Source of the DNA: Polydactylus sextarius
Lineage: Eukaryota; Chordata; Actinopteri; Polynemidae
Assembly: GCA_016801845.1 (NCBI GenBank)
Contig: CM028912.1
Location: 8,748,001-8,812,000 of the forward strand
Direction of reading: 5' to 3'
Length of the DNA: 64,000 nt
A model generated the notes under the pieces. It was given only the letters and a program-made list of their open reading frames with translations. It ran no database searches and had not been told where the DNA came from. Of this stretch, positions 48,020-60,731 are shown piece by piece. The position numbers and the translations under genes are program-made. Position 1 is the stretch's first letter. Each line of letters opens with the position of its first letter.

Positions 48020-49309
48020 CTGTGGTAATAAACTAAAACAAGCAGTTCAGATCTCATCAGATGTTGTTTGACCTTTCATTCAGTTATTGACAGAGGGAAA
48101 CATATGTAGTGTATTCATCATTTGGCTATGCTTATAAAGAATCCTGTGTTTGCTGAATGTTGCTGAAGGACTAGGACTAATAATGTAATTCCAGTCGTAA
48201 TAACTTGGAGAGATAAATTGGAGCAGAGGCATTTCCTTCACTTCCATTGTTGGTATCATGTCTGAACAGGAATGAGCACATTACACAACAGGTAGTTAAA
48301 CTTCTATATGCAAGTGGGTTGTCTTTATACGTCCTCATACTGCTACAGTATGCAGCTCTGACTTGAAATATCCCACACAATCGCACACACACGTAAAAAA
48401 TAACCTCTGCTTAATTGTGAATTTCCTGATTTGAGATGCGAGAAAGGCAGTGTCATGGTCAAGGTTACTCGGTCCTTATCATAACTTAAAAAAGAAGAAG
48501 AAGAAAAACAGAAATAAAAGAGATTGAAATGTGCAGTGCTGCTGTTGCTTGGAAACAGACTGTACCACATTTTTTGGATAATTGGTTAGCTGGGAGGCAA
48601 TCAGAAAAGGTGAAGGGATTCTTTGACCTTTAAAAATATGTAATTGTGAAAGCATTTGATCAGAAATGTAGTATTTGCATGCAAATCGAGGCTACACAGT
48701 AACTACATTGTGTACTATGAAAAGAATATGACATTGACTTATGCTTGCTATCAATTTAGCTGTGGAGGACCATTTGAGTTATTGCGGCTTTATAAGCCTT
48801 TAAGGTAAATGAAATGCATTCACATGGCTAATTGAGGTTATTCTGTGTGGTTTATGAATATTTCCTCAAGGCAATAGGTTATTCTGTCTATAATGTTGCA
48901 TTTGAACTAAAATGCTGAAACTGTTGTCGAACAGCAAAACAGTTTGCTTTAAGCCGTTTATTTGTGCAACAATGTGACAAAATCTACCACAAACATGGTA
49001 ATCTTTCATATTGATTGTTTTCCACGGCAGAAAATACCCCTTTCTGCCTACATGTCCATAGGTCATGCCCGTTAAATAATAACACATGCTCATGAAAATT
49101 CATAATAAAAGTTTTTCTTTACATTGAGTCGTTATTAAAAAATATATTATTAATGTACAAAATCTTGCATATTACACATGATACAATGAACAGTCTTATA
49201 TGAGCCAAAAAGATACATGACATACATACTACAAAACACTGCAACAAGAGGACAGAGAGTCAATAAAGATAAAAGGACTGTACAGTATAAAGAGTTCGTG
49301 GTGTTTCAT
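48020..49309 (-). other. Compact interval: cnmd 5' end/promoter and pcdh8 3' UTR
   Basis: Must hold the missing cnmd first exon and promoter and the pcdh8 3' UTR. Minus-strand signals: AATAAA at 48957-48962, about 350 nt past the pcdh8 stop; a TATAAA at 48789-48794 (context CTTATAAAGCC) that could serve cnmd; and a perfect palindromic octamer at 48673-48686. No convincing ATG exon with a good donor was found. Confidence 0.4.
48673..48686. promoter_or_regulatory. Palindromic octamer ATTTGCATGCAAAT
   Basis: Perfect 14-bp palindrome made of two overlapping octamer motifs (ATTTGCAT and ATGCAAAT), a form expected to bind POU-domain dimers. It lies between pcdh8 and cnmd, about 100 bp downstream of the candidate cnmd TATA box in the direction of cnmd transcription. 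Confidence 0.45.
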
Positions 49310-52300
49310 TTATGAGTTTGCATACTCTGGAATTGATATCTCGTCTGTTTCCTGTATTCTGGCTGGTGTTGGAGGACCAACAAGAATATAATCAAATTCC
49401 TGGTGTTGGACTTTTTCATACACACTTTGCAGACCATTGGTTTTAGGTATGTGAGCTGGGTAGTAGTTTTCTCTCCTGGTGTCCCGGGGAAGTGAGGCTG
49501 TCTTGGAGAACGTTGACAGATGCGGTCCACAGGCCAGACTCGTGTTGGGCCTTGTAGCTGAAGGGCTCCAGCATCGGTCGGAGTGTCCCAACACTTTGCA
49601 CTCACTTGTACATGCCCAGAGACCTGTGGAAAGCAGCAGTGCTGTCAGAGTATAATATGAACAGCCCAGTGAGCCAAAGTTTAATCAATCATAATGTATC
49701 CAGTGGATTGGAAAATGAATTGATGTAACTGGATGCAATCTGTTGAATATGTGGCTTAGATTTTGTACTGTATTCAAATATAAATTAGACTACAGGAGGC
49801 AGAGAGAACAAAGCCTCACTGCTGCATGAATTTCATCTTCACATACATCATTTAACAAGTCTGAATCTGTTTGAATTTTTATTTTAATTTGATTTTGACT
49901 GTTCTTTCCAGACACTCACTGTTCATCGGTGGTGACTCTTTTTTGTGCACATCTCCACTTATATCAGAATCACTGTCATTGAAGTCACTGTCCCCTTTTC
50001 CGCTGTCCTTGCCGCTGATGTGGGGATCTCTCGCTGAGATTGTCGTGAATGAATTACCCTTCCATATCGTTATCGGTCTGACTGTTTCTTTGCCGTATCC
50101 AGGCAGCGTAGAATAACCCTTAAAGGACATGGAGTGGCATAAATTGTGAGTAAAAAAAAAATTCAAAGGTCAACACAAACTTGAAACATCTCTGAAAAAT
50201 AATGACTTACCTTTAATTTACCCTCCACCACCCTGCTGTTGGACTCATAGACGCCTGCTGCCTGTCTCCCCTCCTCACAGCTTGTCTCTGTTGTGTTGCT
50301 GCTGGCCAGTGGAGGTTTCTCTGGAAACGGATGGGCATCAAACACTTTGCCTTTGTGGTTGACGATCACTGAATCAATATGACCACTTTCCCCTTTCTCC
50401 ACATTTGGTGTGTCTTCTTTGTCATCACAGCCTCTCTCCCTTGTCTCTTTCTTGCGACGGCTGCAAATGGTTGTGATGAGAATGATAGCCAGCAGGAGGA
50501 GAGAGCAGCTCCCTGCCAGTACAATGATTATGGCTATGGACATGTCCCATTCAAAAAGCTCCTCGCTGCCATTTTCAGCAAAGGAGGGCAAGCTGGGCAG
50601 AGTTCCTTCTATAAAACTCAAATGTATAATGGCTGTAGAGCTAAGTGCTGGGGAACCATTGTCGCTGACAGACACTGTGACTTTGACATTGTCTGTGAGC
50701 TCATACGTAAGCTGTCGGCTTACGTGCACTTTCCCTGTTTCTTTGTTGATAGAGAAACCCAGGTGTCCCCCCTCGGTGATTTTGTAGGACAGCTGTGCAT
50801 TTATGCCTTCATCAGCATCTGTGGCCTTTATCTGGGTTACCACATAACCTGCAGGTGTATCTCTGGGCAGGAAAACCTCAGCAGAGCCTTTGTAAAGTGG
50901 TGGCTCTATGATAGAGGGTTGGTTGTCATTTTGATCAACTATTTTTAGTCTGATGACAGCTGTGCTCTGCAGCTGTGGTGACCCCCCATCACTGGCTTGG
51001 ATGTGTATGTCTAACTGTTTCATCACTTCATAATTAAAACTTCTTAGTGCATATATAGAGCCAGAAACTGAATTAAGAGACACAAAGGTGTTCACTGGGG
51101 AGCCCATGATAACACCATCCACGAGTCTGTATGTGATTTTTCCATTGTTGCCCAGATCCGCGTCGCTGGCCTCCACAGTGGTGATGTAAGCTCCCGGGGC
51201 GTTGTTTTCCACGACTGAAACTTCATACACAGCCTTAGTAAAGTGAGGGGCGTTGTCATTCTCGTCACTCAGTCTAATGGTGTACTGAGTGATCTTCCTC
51301 AACGGGGGTGACCCAAAATCCTCAGCCATGACCGTCAAGTTATACTCACTAATCCTCTCCCTGTCTAGAGCCGCTGCTGTGACTATCATGTAGCTGTCCT
51401 CGTAAGCCTGCCGGAGTTTGAAATGGTCGTGGCCGTATAATGTGCAGTGAACCTGACTGTTAACACCCGAGTCTCTGTCCAAGGTGCTGATCAGCGCCAC
51501 CAGACTGTCCTTGTCTGCCGCCTCGCTGATGTGCGCAATGCCCGTCGTGATGGAGGTCATCGGGGTGATACTGATTTCTGGGGCATTGTCATTAACGTCT
51601 GTGACATGAATTATGATTTTGCACACAGAGGGGGTCGGGTTAGGTCCCAGATCGGTCGCCTGTACGTCTAGCTCATAGGTGCTTTTGTCCTCAAAATCCA
51701 CCGGGCTCCTGAGCGTCAGGCGACCTGATTTATTATCCACTTGGAAAAGTTCTCGGATCTCACGAGAAACCTGTTTTCCGAAGCCGTAGACGACTTCTCC
51801 GTTTAAACCTTCATCTGCATCAACTGCGTTTAAGTCCAGTATAACAGTGCCAACCTGTGCGTCCTCTGGCAAACTGACTGAAAAACTATTCTGATCAAAA
51901 ACTGGACTGTTGTCATTAAAGTCAGTCACTTTGACAGTTATTTTTGTTGAGCCCGATCTGTATGGATTTCCTCCGTCTGTGGCCACCAGCTCCAAAGTGT
52001 ATGATGACTGAGTCTCCCTGTCTAGCTCTTTCATTAGTACCAATTCCGCATATTTAACCCCATCCGCTCTTAGGAGCACATCAATGGTAAAATGACTGTT
52101 GACAGAAATTTGATAGCTTTGGATGTAGTTTGATCCGACATCCGCGTCCACAGCTGGGTCTAAAGGGATACGGGACCCCGGAGCCGCGTTCTCTGAAATC
52201 TCCACTATAGATTCCTTGTTTGGAAACTCTGGAGAGTTGTCATTGATGTCCTTCACTTCCACCTCGACGTGAATCAATTTGTAGCGATCTTTGGAGAAAT

Positions 52301-52676
52301 TTACCACGTCAAAAGTAATGAGACACTGTGGAGTGTGTCTGCAGATTCTTTCCCTGTCAATTCGTTCTCCGACAGCGAGTTCTCCGTCGCTTTCTCTCAC
52401 CCTGATGAATGAATCGTTGAATTGTTTCATCATCCTAAAATTGGTCTTGGAGGAATGATACAGACTCAAGGACATGTCCTTGGCAAGGTTTCCGATGACT
52501 GTACCTGGTGCGCCCTCCTCGTTCGTCTGGTATCTTATAGTATTTCCTTCGGACTGTGCCAGAGAGGCAAATAAAAATTGATGGACTGAGAATATAAAAA
52601 TCCACCGGTACCAACAAGTTCTAAATTTGCCCCCTATCATCTTTGTGATAATCTTCCCCTCGGTAGGCATCCTCAT
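49310..52676 (-). CDS. pcdh8: pcdh8, protocadherin-8 (paraxial protocadherin, delta-2 type)
   Basis: Three minus-strand exons: 50211-52676 (822 codons: signal, ectodomain, transmembrane, start of tail), 49920-50118, 49310-49623; 992 residues plus TAA (human about 1070). Family knowledge: a homophilic adhesion protein of paraxial mesoderm and synapses, controlling cell sorting, somite boundaries and convergence-extension. Visible: N-terminal hydrophobic segment about 25-43, six cadherin repeats with calcium motifs DINDNSPEF, DFNDNSPVF, DVNDNAPEI, DENDNAPHF and DQNDNQPS, transmembrane helix about 707-735, and the delta-2 cytoplasmic motif SGKGDSDFNDSDSDISGD. The tail LGHSDRCWSPS with LPKD/LPRD-type and GLQSVYEKV segments matches PCDH8 rather than PCDH10/17/18/19. 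The first ATG has A at -3, but ATG codons 3 and 13 are alternatives, since about 24 polar residues precede the hydrophobic core. Confidence 0.94.
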
Positions 52677-52819
52677 TGTGGTGCTGAACAGATGAGTTCA
52701 CCTCTGGAGTGAGCTCTCCGTGCAGCTCCCGCCTTTATGAACTGAAATGTGCTGAAAGTGAAAGTTCCCCCTTTTTTGCGCGCAGCCAGTCAGACACGCT
52801 TGTTGCCTCGCCTTCAACA

Positions 52820-52889
52820 CAGCTCAAAAATCCTGCCGTGGCGGGGGTTTATACAGCTCCTCATGCTAATGAGACGAAGTGTGACCAAT
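52820..52889 (-). promoter_or_regulatory. pcdh8 core promoter candidate (TATA and CCAAT)
   Basis: On the minus strand, TATAAA at 52848-52853 (context CTGTATAAACC) lies about 35 bp downstream of an inverted CCAAT box at 52885-52889, with a CATTAGCAT homeodomain/POU-type word between. Transcription would start near 52820 and give a 5' UTR of about 145 nt. Spacing is textbook for a TATA promoter, but no start-site data are available. Confidence 0.45.
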
Positions 52890-53738
52890 CCCTCGCTTTA
52901 GAATTAAAAATACCCCCTCGTGAAAAAAAGACGAAGCTTTAAGCCTGTTTTGAGAGTGCACACTGCAAGAAAGTTGCAAAATAGAAAAAGGAAAGGGCAG
53001 AGAAGATATGCCACTGCACTGTTTATCATCCTTCCACAGCCATTACCGACTGATGGTTTTATTTAGTAAAAGCCTATTTCCTGCGCTTTTGATGTTATTG
53101 TCTATCGAGCACGTGCGCGTGTGTGCGTGCACTAACAAAGGCATCTCGGTGTGTACGCGTCCTTGCGAGCTGAGCACGGTTTTGTTGCGCGCTAAGCTCA
53201 TCTGAGAACAGCTTAATTATCATCCACAGCCTCTCTGAAGGAGCAGTGAAGACTGATCGATCTCCTGATATAACAATAGCATTTTTTTCTCTCTCTCCAC
53301 TGGTTATCTTTTCTGAACTAAAAAAAAAAAATCCGACAAAGTCATCAATATTGTCTAGCGCCACCACACCATCTCAGTTTTATGTATCTATCTATCTTGT
53401 GTGGTCTGTAAAAAAAAAAAAAAACGGAAAATATAGTTGAGAGATTCATTAAAATCTCCTAAAAACAGATTTGTTTATATCTCCATATTTCCAAATTAGG
53501 CTTTAGGTTCTAACTCCAGCTTTACTTCTGATTTATGGGACATAAACATATTTGTTGATTTATGAGAAATGTATATTTGTTGACTACTTATACATGTTTA
53601 CCTCTGGGGTTTTGACTACAGCCCCTAACTGAAAACATTGCTCGAAACTGTTATGCATTTCAAATGACATGTATTTCCATTTCCACGCTGTGTTATTGGA
53701 TGAGCTGTTTATTTTCAGAACCTCTGAAGGGACAGACG

Positions 53739-54232
53739 CTCTATATGGCCATAAGTAAGTGGACAAGGGCTGTCTAAATTTTAGTTTGGGGCTATGTTTC
53801 TTAGTTTCAGTTAAGGGAAGCCTTACCACAACAGCTTATGACAATATTTTAGACAATGCTGTAGACTACAGAATGATAATAAAAGACAGTCATTTTGACA
53901 ACAGTTTGAGGAAGGGATATAATGAAGGGTTTATTTTTAAAGTTTGGAAGAAGTGGACCGTCTGCAAGAAGCTCTCATCTCAACTCCATTCAGCACCTTT
54001 GCGATGAATCTGGAATATTGATTGTGAGACAGACCTTACATACAACATCAATGCCCGACCTCACAACTCTCTGAAAGAGAAAATCTCTGCAGTCAGGATC
54101 TACAGTGTTGTTGAAAGCCTTCCCAGAATAGCAGAAAGCGATTAAGACAGATAATTAATGCCTGTGGTTTGGGAATTACATGTATTTATCGATGTAACGT
54201 TCAGGTGTTCACATCCTTTTTGGCCATAGAGT
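53739..54232 (+). mobile_element. Internally deleted Tc1/mariner element with both terminal repeats
   Basis: Left end TATATGGCCATAAGTAAGTG (from 53742) and right end CATCCTTTTTGGCCATA (to 54229) are inverted copies of one terminus, each bounded by TA, the usual Tc1 target. Inside, only the 3' part of a Tc1 transposase remains: GGAAGCCTTACCACAACAGC near 53818, the LNSIQHLCDE block near 53980, MPDLTTL near 54050, and KAFPE near 54118. The first half of the transposase is missing and the frame is broken, so this is a non-autonomous relic, about 1.1 kb upstream of pcdh8. Confidence 0.75.
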
Positions 54233-57200
54233 GAATTCTCTGCATGTCTTTTAAGCACTGTAATTGGACACAATTCAACAACACTGCTAATCTTTACACA
54301 GTTTACTTCAATGCAACAACAATGTAACATTATACACTTTGCTAATGTTGCAGGAATACTATATTAGATTGCAACATGTTTTCATGTTTGTTGTATTTGT
54401 TAGGTGTTGGCACAGTTTGAACAATTTCAAACTTTGCAAGGCTAATTGGCCAAATTTCTGAAATATAATAGCTGGAATTGTCTGCACAAACTAAATTTAA
54501 AAATTAATCTTGAAAATACATCTGCAAGTCTTCACTAACGATTCGATTTAGTTTCCATCAAATGTGCGTACATGTCATTTCCTTCTTTTTAGATGTTCCG
54601 TCAAACCTCTTGCTGAGCTTATTAGATTTGATAGAGTGAATTTCTTCTCCAGTATAATTACACTCTTTTTTTCCTGCCACTTCTTTGTTCTACTGCATTA
54701 GAGAAGAAAAACAGCGTCTAACTTTTCTTCCACCCAACATCTAACTAGAAGCGTGCTCTCTATTTATCTCTTAATATTTACTTCTTTCTTCTGAGAATCT
54801 CAGGCAGGTGTGGAGGAGGGTGGTTGAAGATGACAGCTCGTGTATATTTTTCCTCTCAAGAATTAGTTCACAGTGTGCTGTGGTTGACGCACCAATAACA
54901 ACCTGAAACTATAATGTTAACAATACCTGTAAGGTTCTGAAACATTGTGAAAAGCCCACAGAGACAAAACTGAAATAGCTGCTTCAATAAACAACAAAGG
55001 TGGGTGAGAGATTTTACAGTGCAAACTTTTTAACTAAGACAACAGCAGTGACAGAATGTGTTTATTTCTGAGATCAGTTTTTGCACTGGGGATTGAACTG
55101 TCTTTATGTTCTGGAGTTAGATAAACTATTTAAATTGCTCCTAAATGCAGACTAAATTTTCTACCTATTTAATCAGATATACACCAAGGCTGCCAACATT
55201 TCTCAAGGCACATTGTTAAGTCAGATGTATCCATTCTATATATACAAACCTTCAAATCTTTGACCTTAAGGTGCCCTGACTGTGAAATGTGTAGAGCTAC
55301 ATTGTTAGTGAGATATTGTGTAATTTTCTTGCGCATGTTGGGAAGTCATGGTAACATTTCTTCAAGCTGGAGTTCATCAACATCACACTCTATTTTTCCA
55401 TCGTCAATAGTAGAAAATAATGGGAAAGTACAAGAAATACATAATATGCTGTTTCCTGTTTATGTCTCATCGAGATAAGTCTTTACTTTCTAGTGTAACA
55501 AAATCAGTTCAATGAAAAATATATTCATTTATATTTCTTGTCACTGGGTTAAATTACTGTGTTTATTTCGCATTCACAACTGGGTCCATTGGAATGTTTA
55601 ACTTTAAAGTCAAAGTCTTTATGATGACAACAGATCAAATAAAGCTATTCAAGTCTGCTGCTGCTGCTAGTGAGTTACTAGAGACCAGAAACAGAGCTAA
55701 AGACAGAGCAGTAAACATTTGATGCTACTCTGCTGGACGTGCTCTGTACTCTCTGCTGGAAGTGTGATCGAGTGTTTGCTAACATGTTAGTCATATCACC
55801 GTTGTATAGTGATGATATGTTGTTGTTCATTGTGGTTTATATGTTTGTTTCCAAGATTAAACCCTAAACTATTCTTTCATTATTGAAATATATGTAACAT
55901 TGACTAGTGAAGTCTGTATTGGAGCAGAAAGTTAGCTTACCGTTGCAGTTTCATTGCTGAAGTGGCAAAATAATATTATAATCTACTTTACCTTTAATGC
56001 AGCAACAGAACAGAGTCGAAACCACTGAGGATGGTTCATTAAACAGGTTCTGAAACAGTTGTTTCCTCTTTCAGCTCAATTAAGAGCCATTTTTATGTTT
56101 GCTGATATTTTTTGTTTTCCGAGAACAAAGGTGATCATAGATTCAGTGAGGGGCGATTCTCGTTGGATTACATTAAAGCGGGTCAAATGGCTGCGGTGAT
56201 GGATGGATTATTGCACTACAATGAAACATTTGTTTGAACTGGGGCGCAGAGGAGTTTATATGAATTTATGACAAGTAAATGGCTGTTTATGGATGAGAGA
56301 AGCTATTTAGCAGATGGTTGTTTTCGTTGTGTTTGTGCAAATTCAACACTGCGGTGGTTTCGTGTATAAATTACATGTAATCGTATTGTTTGATGGTCTA
56401 ATGGTGTAATATTGACTGTTTTTTGCATTGATGTTTTTTCTGCTCAGGCTGTCGTTACTTGGATATATGACTCTCACATAATACACCCAAACCACTGATA
56501 ATAACAGAGAGCATTTGATACTTCAACAAACGTCTGGATTGAACCTGTGTAGTGTAAGAAAATGCTCAAGGTCATATTTTCTTGCCTGCATTCCAGGCGC
56601 TGAATTCAAACTAGATTATATATTTAATTCTTGGTTTCATATCTTTGTCATAATTTATAAAACTGCATTTTATTTACTGCTAAAAAAAACACGCGGTGTC
56701 ACAGTCATCAGTCAAAACGAATGTCTTCATAACGCTGTTGGAAGAAAAAAAAAAAAAAAATGTGATAGTGTTTTTGTGATTAATGCAATATAATTGTGCT
56801 GAGTGTAGCTATTTCCATGAAAGTTACAGGCAAATTATTCACAACCTCAAACAGATTCACCAAGAGAGTGAAGGAAGCAAGTGGCAAACGGAAAATGTAT
56901 GAGAGAGGGGGAGAAAAAAACTTTTGCAGGGAAAGATATTTCGAATTTACTGTTGGCCCACAGACACAATTCCATATTTAATGGGATTGTAAATGCATTC
57001 AGTTTCAAGGGATGCCTTTGCATTGTAAGTTCTCTAATCACTCTGGTCCATAATGTGCCTGAAGAAATGCCATGATAGTTTGCATTTGTGGAAGGCATTT
57101 AGCTTCACATTCTTTTACAAAGATTAGAAATCAGAGGCAAATTACAGTGTGGTGGAGCTCAGTTCGGCTGAATATTACTCCAGTGGGGGATTGCCTGCCT

Positions 57201-57440
57201 TTAAGAACTCATGAGCTTCTCTCTCTGAAGGTCTGTCTGTCTCTCTACAGCTCTTTGTGTTTCCTGTCAGTTATTCTGCCCATGTTCAACTTGACATTAT
57301 ATGACATTTTAGTTAGGTTTTAGTAAGCAGGCTTTTCTGACATATCAGCTGAAGCTATTAGTGTGCTTACAGCTATGCAAAGTGTTCAATCAAGTGTATG
57401 TGTGTGTGTGAGAAAGAGAGAGAGTTTTTTTCTTCTTTTT
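54233..57440. other. pcdh8 upstream gene-free DNA, proximal part
   Basis: No gene recognised. The stretch 55640-56030 has a repeat-like look (CTGCTGCTGCTAG..., GTTTGCTAACATGTTAG) but was not assigned. The segment 56100-56350 is free of simple repeats and could be conserved regulatory DNA. A short A-run is at about 56744-56760. Confidence 0.4.
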
Positions 57441-57655
57441 TTGGGAAAGGAATTCTACAGGAATCAATAAATAAACCGTTCGACATTTTGTGAAATTATG
57501 CGTGAAGAGATCGTGAAGGCGATACCAGTGTTGGCATCTGTGTGTAAATAAAAGCTGCTGCCAGTAGCAGTTAGCTTAGCATAGATAATATAAACAGTCA
57601 CTCAGGCTTTGTCCAAAAACAAAATCCATCTTCCAGCATGTGCAAGGCTCTGTAG
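57441..57655 (+). repeat. Degenerate copy of a dispersed fish repeat (GCAGTTAGCTTAGCAT type)
   Basis: The order GAAGAGATCG...GCGATACCAGT...CATCTGTGTGTAAAT...GCAGTTAGCTTAGCATA...GGCTTTGTCCAAAAAC...AAAATCCATCTTCCAGCA matches, from memory, a high-copy non-autonomous repeat of spiny-rayed fishes (AGTTAGCTTAGCTTAGCATA...GGCTCTGTCCAAAGG...AAAATCC-CCTACCAGCA). The copy is truncated and diverged. No coding sequence is present. Confidence 0.6.
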
Positions 57656-60600
57656 TAAACGCATGTAGTGTTGCTTGACATACACAGAAGTCATATTGCA
57701 AAAAAAAAAGACATGTTGCCTGGAAATAATCTGACATATTACCTCCCATGAAAGCACAATTTGTCAGTTTTATACTTCTGTGAAGATTAATCCTATTACC
57801 TTATAACTTAAACATGAAGTCGAGACACATTTCACATTACAGGTAGCTTTTTAAAGTGGCGTGACCACAAAGTATTGCTGGTTTTTCTGAACTGTTTCTC
57901 CAGTTGGGGCTGAAAGGATTTCTTTTACATCTGAGATAACATTCTAATGGGGTCATGGTCCCCTCCCGTTTAGCTGAGTCTTTTGTCCTCTGCTGGTATC
58001 TACATATGTTGACCTGCTTCACATAATTACCCCATTGTATTGGCAACACTATTGACACACTTCACAGGGGTTCATTCTTCACATGAAAGTTGTGTTTAAA
58101 CACGCTGTGTTACTACTTCCATTATGAGCCTTTGATGTCAATTTGCCTCACCAAAGGGATACACCAGTACATTAAAAATGGTGGTATATAAGTAGAAAAA
58201 CTGGCTGAGTTTTATAGACGAGATATGAGAAGCACGCCAGACCGTCTTTGCTTATTATAGACTGTTGAAATACATTCTTCAAAACATGCTTTTAAATACA
58301 AGCTGTGAAATCTCAGATGGCCGCAGATCCCACAGGCAACATCAGATCTTTTTGTTCTGAAGATGCTCTTCGCTGATTAATTCAAACATCAAAATAAAAA
58401 CTCTGGCGTTTTCATATGCGAGAGTAAAGCCTTTAACGTCACAAGGGGGGGGTTTCAATTCCCAGTGGAAGCCTTAAACTCAGAAAGAAGCCAATGTTAT
58501 GTTTTATTGATTCTTCTCCAGGAGTTTGGAGACAATAAGGCAGATGAATATCTCATTTCGCTCTTTATGTTTGGACTGAGAGCTGCATCCCAGTGTTCAA
58601 GGTGTCTCACTAGACATGTCCCATAGTTGATATAAACAAAGTTATTAGATGAGCAAGAGAGGATTCAGAAGGAAATTCAATGCAGGCCTATGGAAGTCCT
58701 CTGACAGTACGTTGCGGCAATTCAAACTGTCATGCTTCATTGTTCTTTGGGGAAGATGGGCGTTGTTTGACTTTGAATGTTACCATAGAGCTTATATACT
58801 TACAGGTGGCGAGTCTCATTTTGCAATAGTGTGCATGTAAATGAGAATTTATGTTTTGGAATGAGGTGGTACACTATGGGTTTTTGCATAGTGAAGGCAC
58901 ATCAACTTAAATATGTACAGTAAGTGCTAAGCATTGAGGAAATTTGGGTCATCTTTCTCTAGCAGTGAGATTTTCTCTCTTTGTGTGTGTGTATGTTTTA
59001 AAAGGAGCCAGTGTAATATATGTCTGCGTGTGCTCATATGAGGGGGTTGGGGGTCATATCTGTAATGCGGCGAGACCATCATGTCTCATACAATGCAGAT
59101 GGAGGAAGCAGCTTCAATATTTAGTGTTTTTTTTTCTCTCCTTTTTTGCCACAAGCGTTAATACGGCTGTTCCTCCTCGTGCTGTTTTGCTGTGAGCAAC
59201 ATGATGTTTGAGGCATGTGCTTCGCAAGACTGGATGAGGTATAATTATGTAAATTACATTCAAAGGAAACAGCAATAGCTCATGTGGAATGGATGTGTCA
59301 ACAAGGTGTCCACATTCGCAGTGAGAATTTGCTAATTAAACGTGACACCGTTTCTCTCTCAGCACATGGGCATGCAACTCTAGGATTTAAAGAAGAAAAA
59401 AAATATTCTGATGTATATTGTATTTCTGCTTGAAAAATAATCTTCTTGGGGAAAAAAGGCTTTCATTTTGCTGCTGGAAGTGTAAAGAATTTGCCCCAGA
59501 GTTCACTACAGGAACATTAAACTTTGCACATGTTGTTGACATGTGTGTAATGAAAGTGCCTAAACTTCAAACAGCCTGTCCATGCAACAGCCTCTCTGAT
59601 GCCCTTCTGCACAAAAAAGGAATGATTTATTACACTGGTTATTTGTCTGGCTTGCTAAATGCTTGAATTCTATTTGACAGCAAGCATAGATAAATTACTT
59701 TGCCTGAATGTCTGAAAAGCACTGTACCTGAAAAGCAAAGATTAATCCAGTCCATCTGGAAACAGAAACACATTTTCGCGCTTTTTTTTTTTTTTTTTTG
59801 TATGTGTGTTTGTGTATATGTGTGATATCTTTCCCCCAATGAAACAGTCTGTGCAGACTGTTCCTTATCTGTCATGAATGTACCAACATGGAAAATAAGA
59901 CAGGAGGGAATACGGAGTTACAATTTCTTCTCCAGCTTCGGTTGTAGTCAAGAAATGTGACATGGGTGAAGCACCAAGACAATTAATGAAGGAGAGACAA
60001 ACAAAGTGCTTAGAGAACTTGTGAACGACACTTGAGTATTGGATAGGGGTGAAAAAAAAATGATTTTGAAGTTTTTCTTTTACTCCCTCCTCCTCTTGCT
60101 TTTGCCGAAGATGAATTGGCTTTTCAGATTTAAGAAAGTACATGGCTGAAATACAAAGAGAGGCTCATCTATCAGCCCCTGAATAGTGAGAGAAAATCCT
60201 ATGGCTGTGTGGAAGAAGTGGAGCTGGGGAGGGGTGCGTTGTTGGTCTCTGATTAGACCCTGGGCCAGTTCTACTCAGGGGCTTGTAGCACAAACATCAA
60301 TCCTCCTTCCACTTCAAATCCTTAGAACCACTTGAGACAATTTCTTCACTGTAAAGAATCCTTTTTTAAAGATTTTCCTCATCAAACGCACCAGTGTTCG
60401 TGTCAAAGAATGAACACTTATTGCAGCTTGATTGTTTACTATTTAAAATATTCTAACGTGACAAAAGCACACTCTGTGCGGTGGTAATGGGAGTTTGAAA
60501 ACAACATTCAGGCTCCACTTCCATCATTCAGATGCAAACTGTCTGCGGTCCAGTGAGTGAGTGAGTGAAGCTGCAGATGAGGCTGCAGGAAGAAAAACAG

Positions 60601-60692
60601 GGGCATTAAAAATGGCTCTGTGCTATGTGGCGTTGTGTCAGTCTGAACACAGAATAGAGGAAATACAGATAAATTTTAAAACACCTTGCTTC

Positions 60693-60697
<5 letters not shown>

Positions 60698-60730
<33 letters not shown>
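60698..60730 (+). repeat. (AC)n microsatellite
   Basis: Uninterrupted CA tract in the pcdh8 upstream region. Confidence 0.95.

Positions 60731-60731
<1 letters not shown>

Noticed and set aside
48060..48262. Minus-strand ATG frame near 48262 as cnmd exon 1
   Set aside because: An ATG frame of about 60 codons exists, but it has no similarity to chondromodulin N-termini and no good donor in the right phase.
50379..50948. 189-codon plus-strand open frame inside pcdh8
   Set aside because: Antisense shadow of the large protocadherin ectodomain/transmembrane exon; low-complexity cysteine-rich translation with no domain, whereas the minus strand gives clear cadherin repeats.
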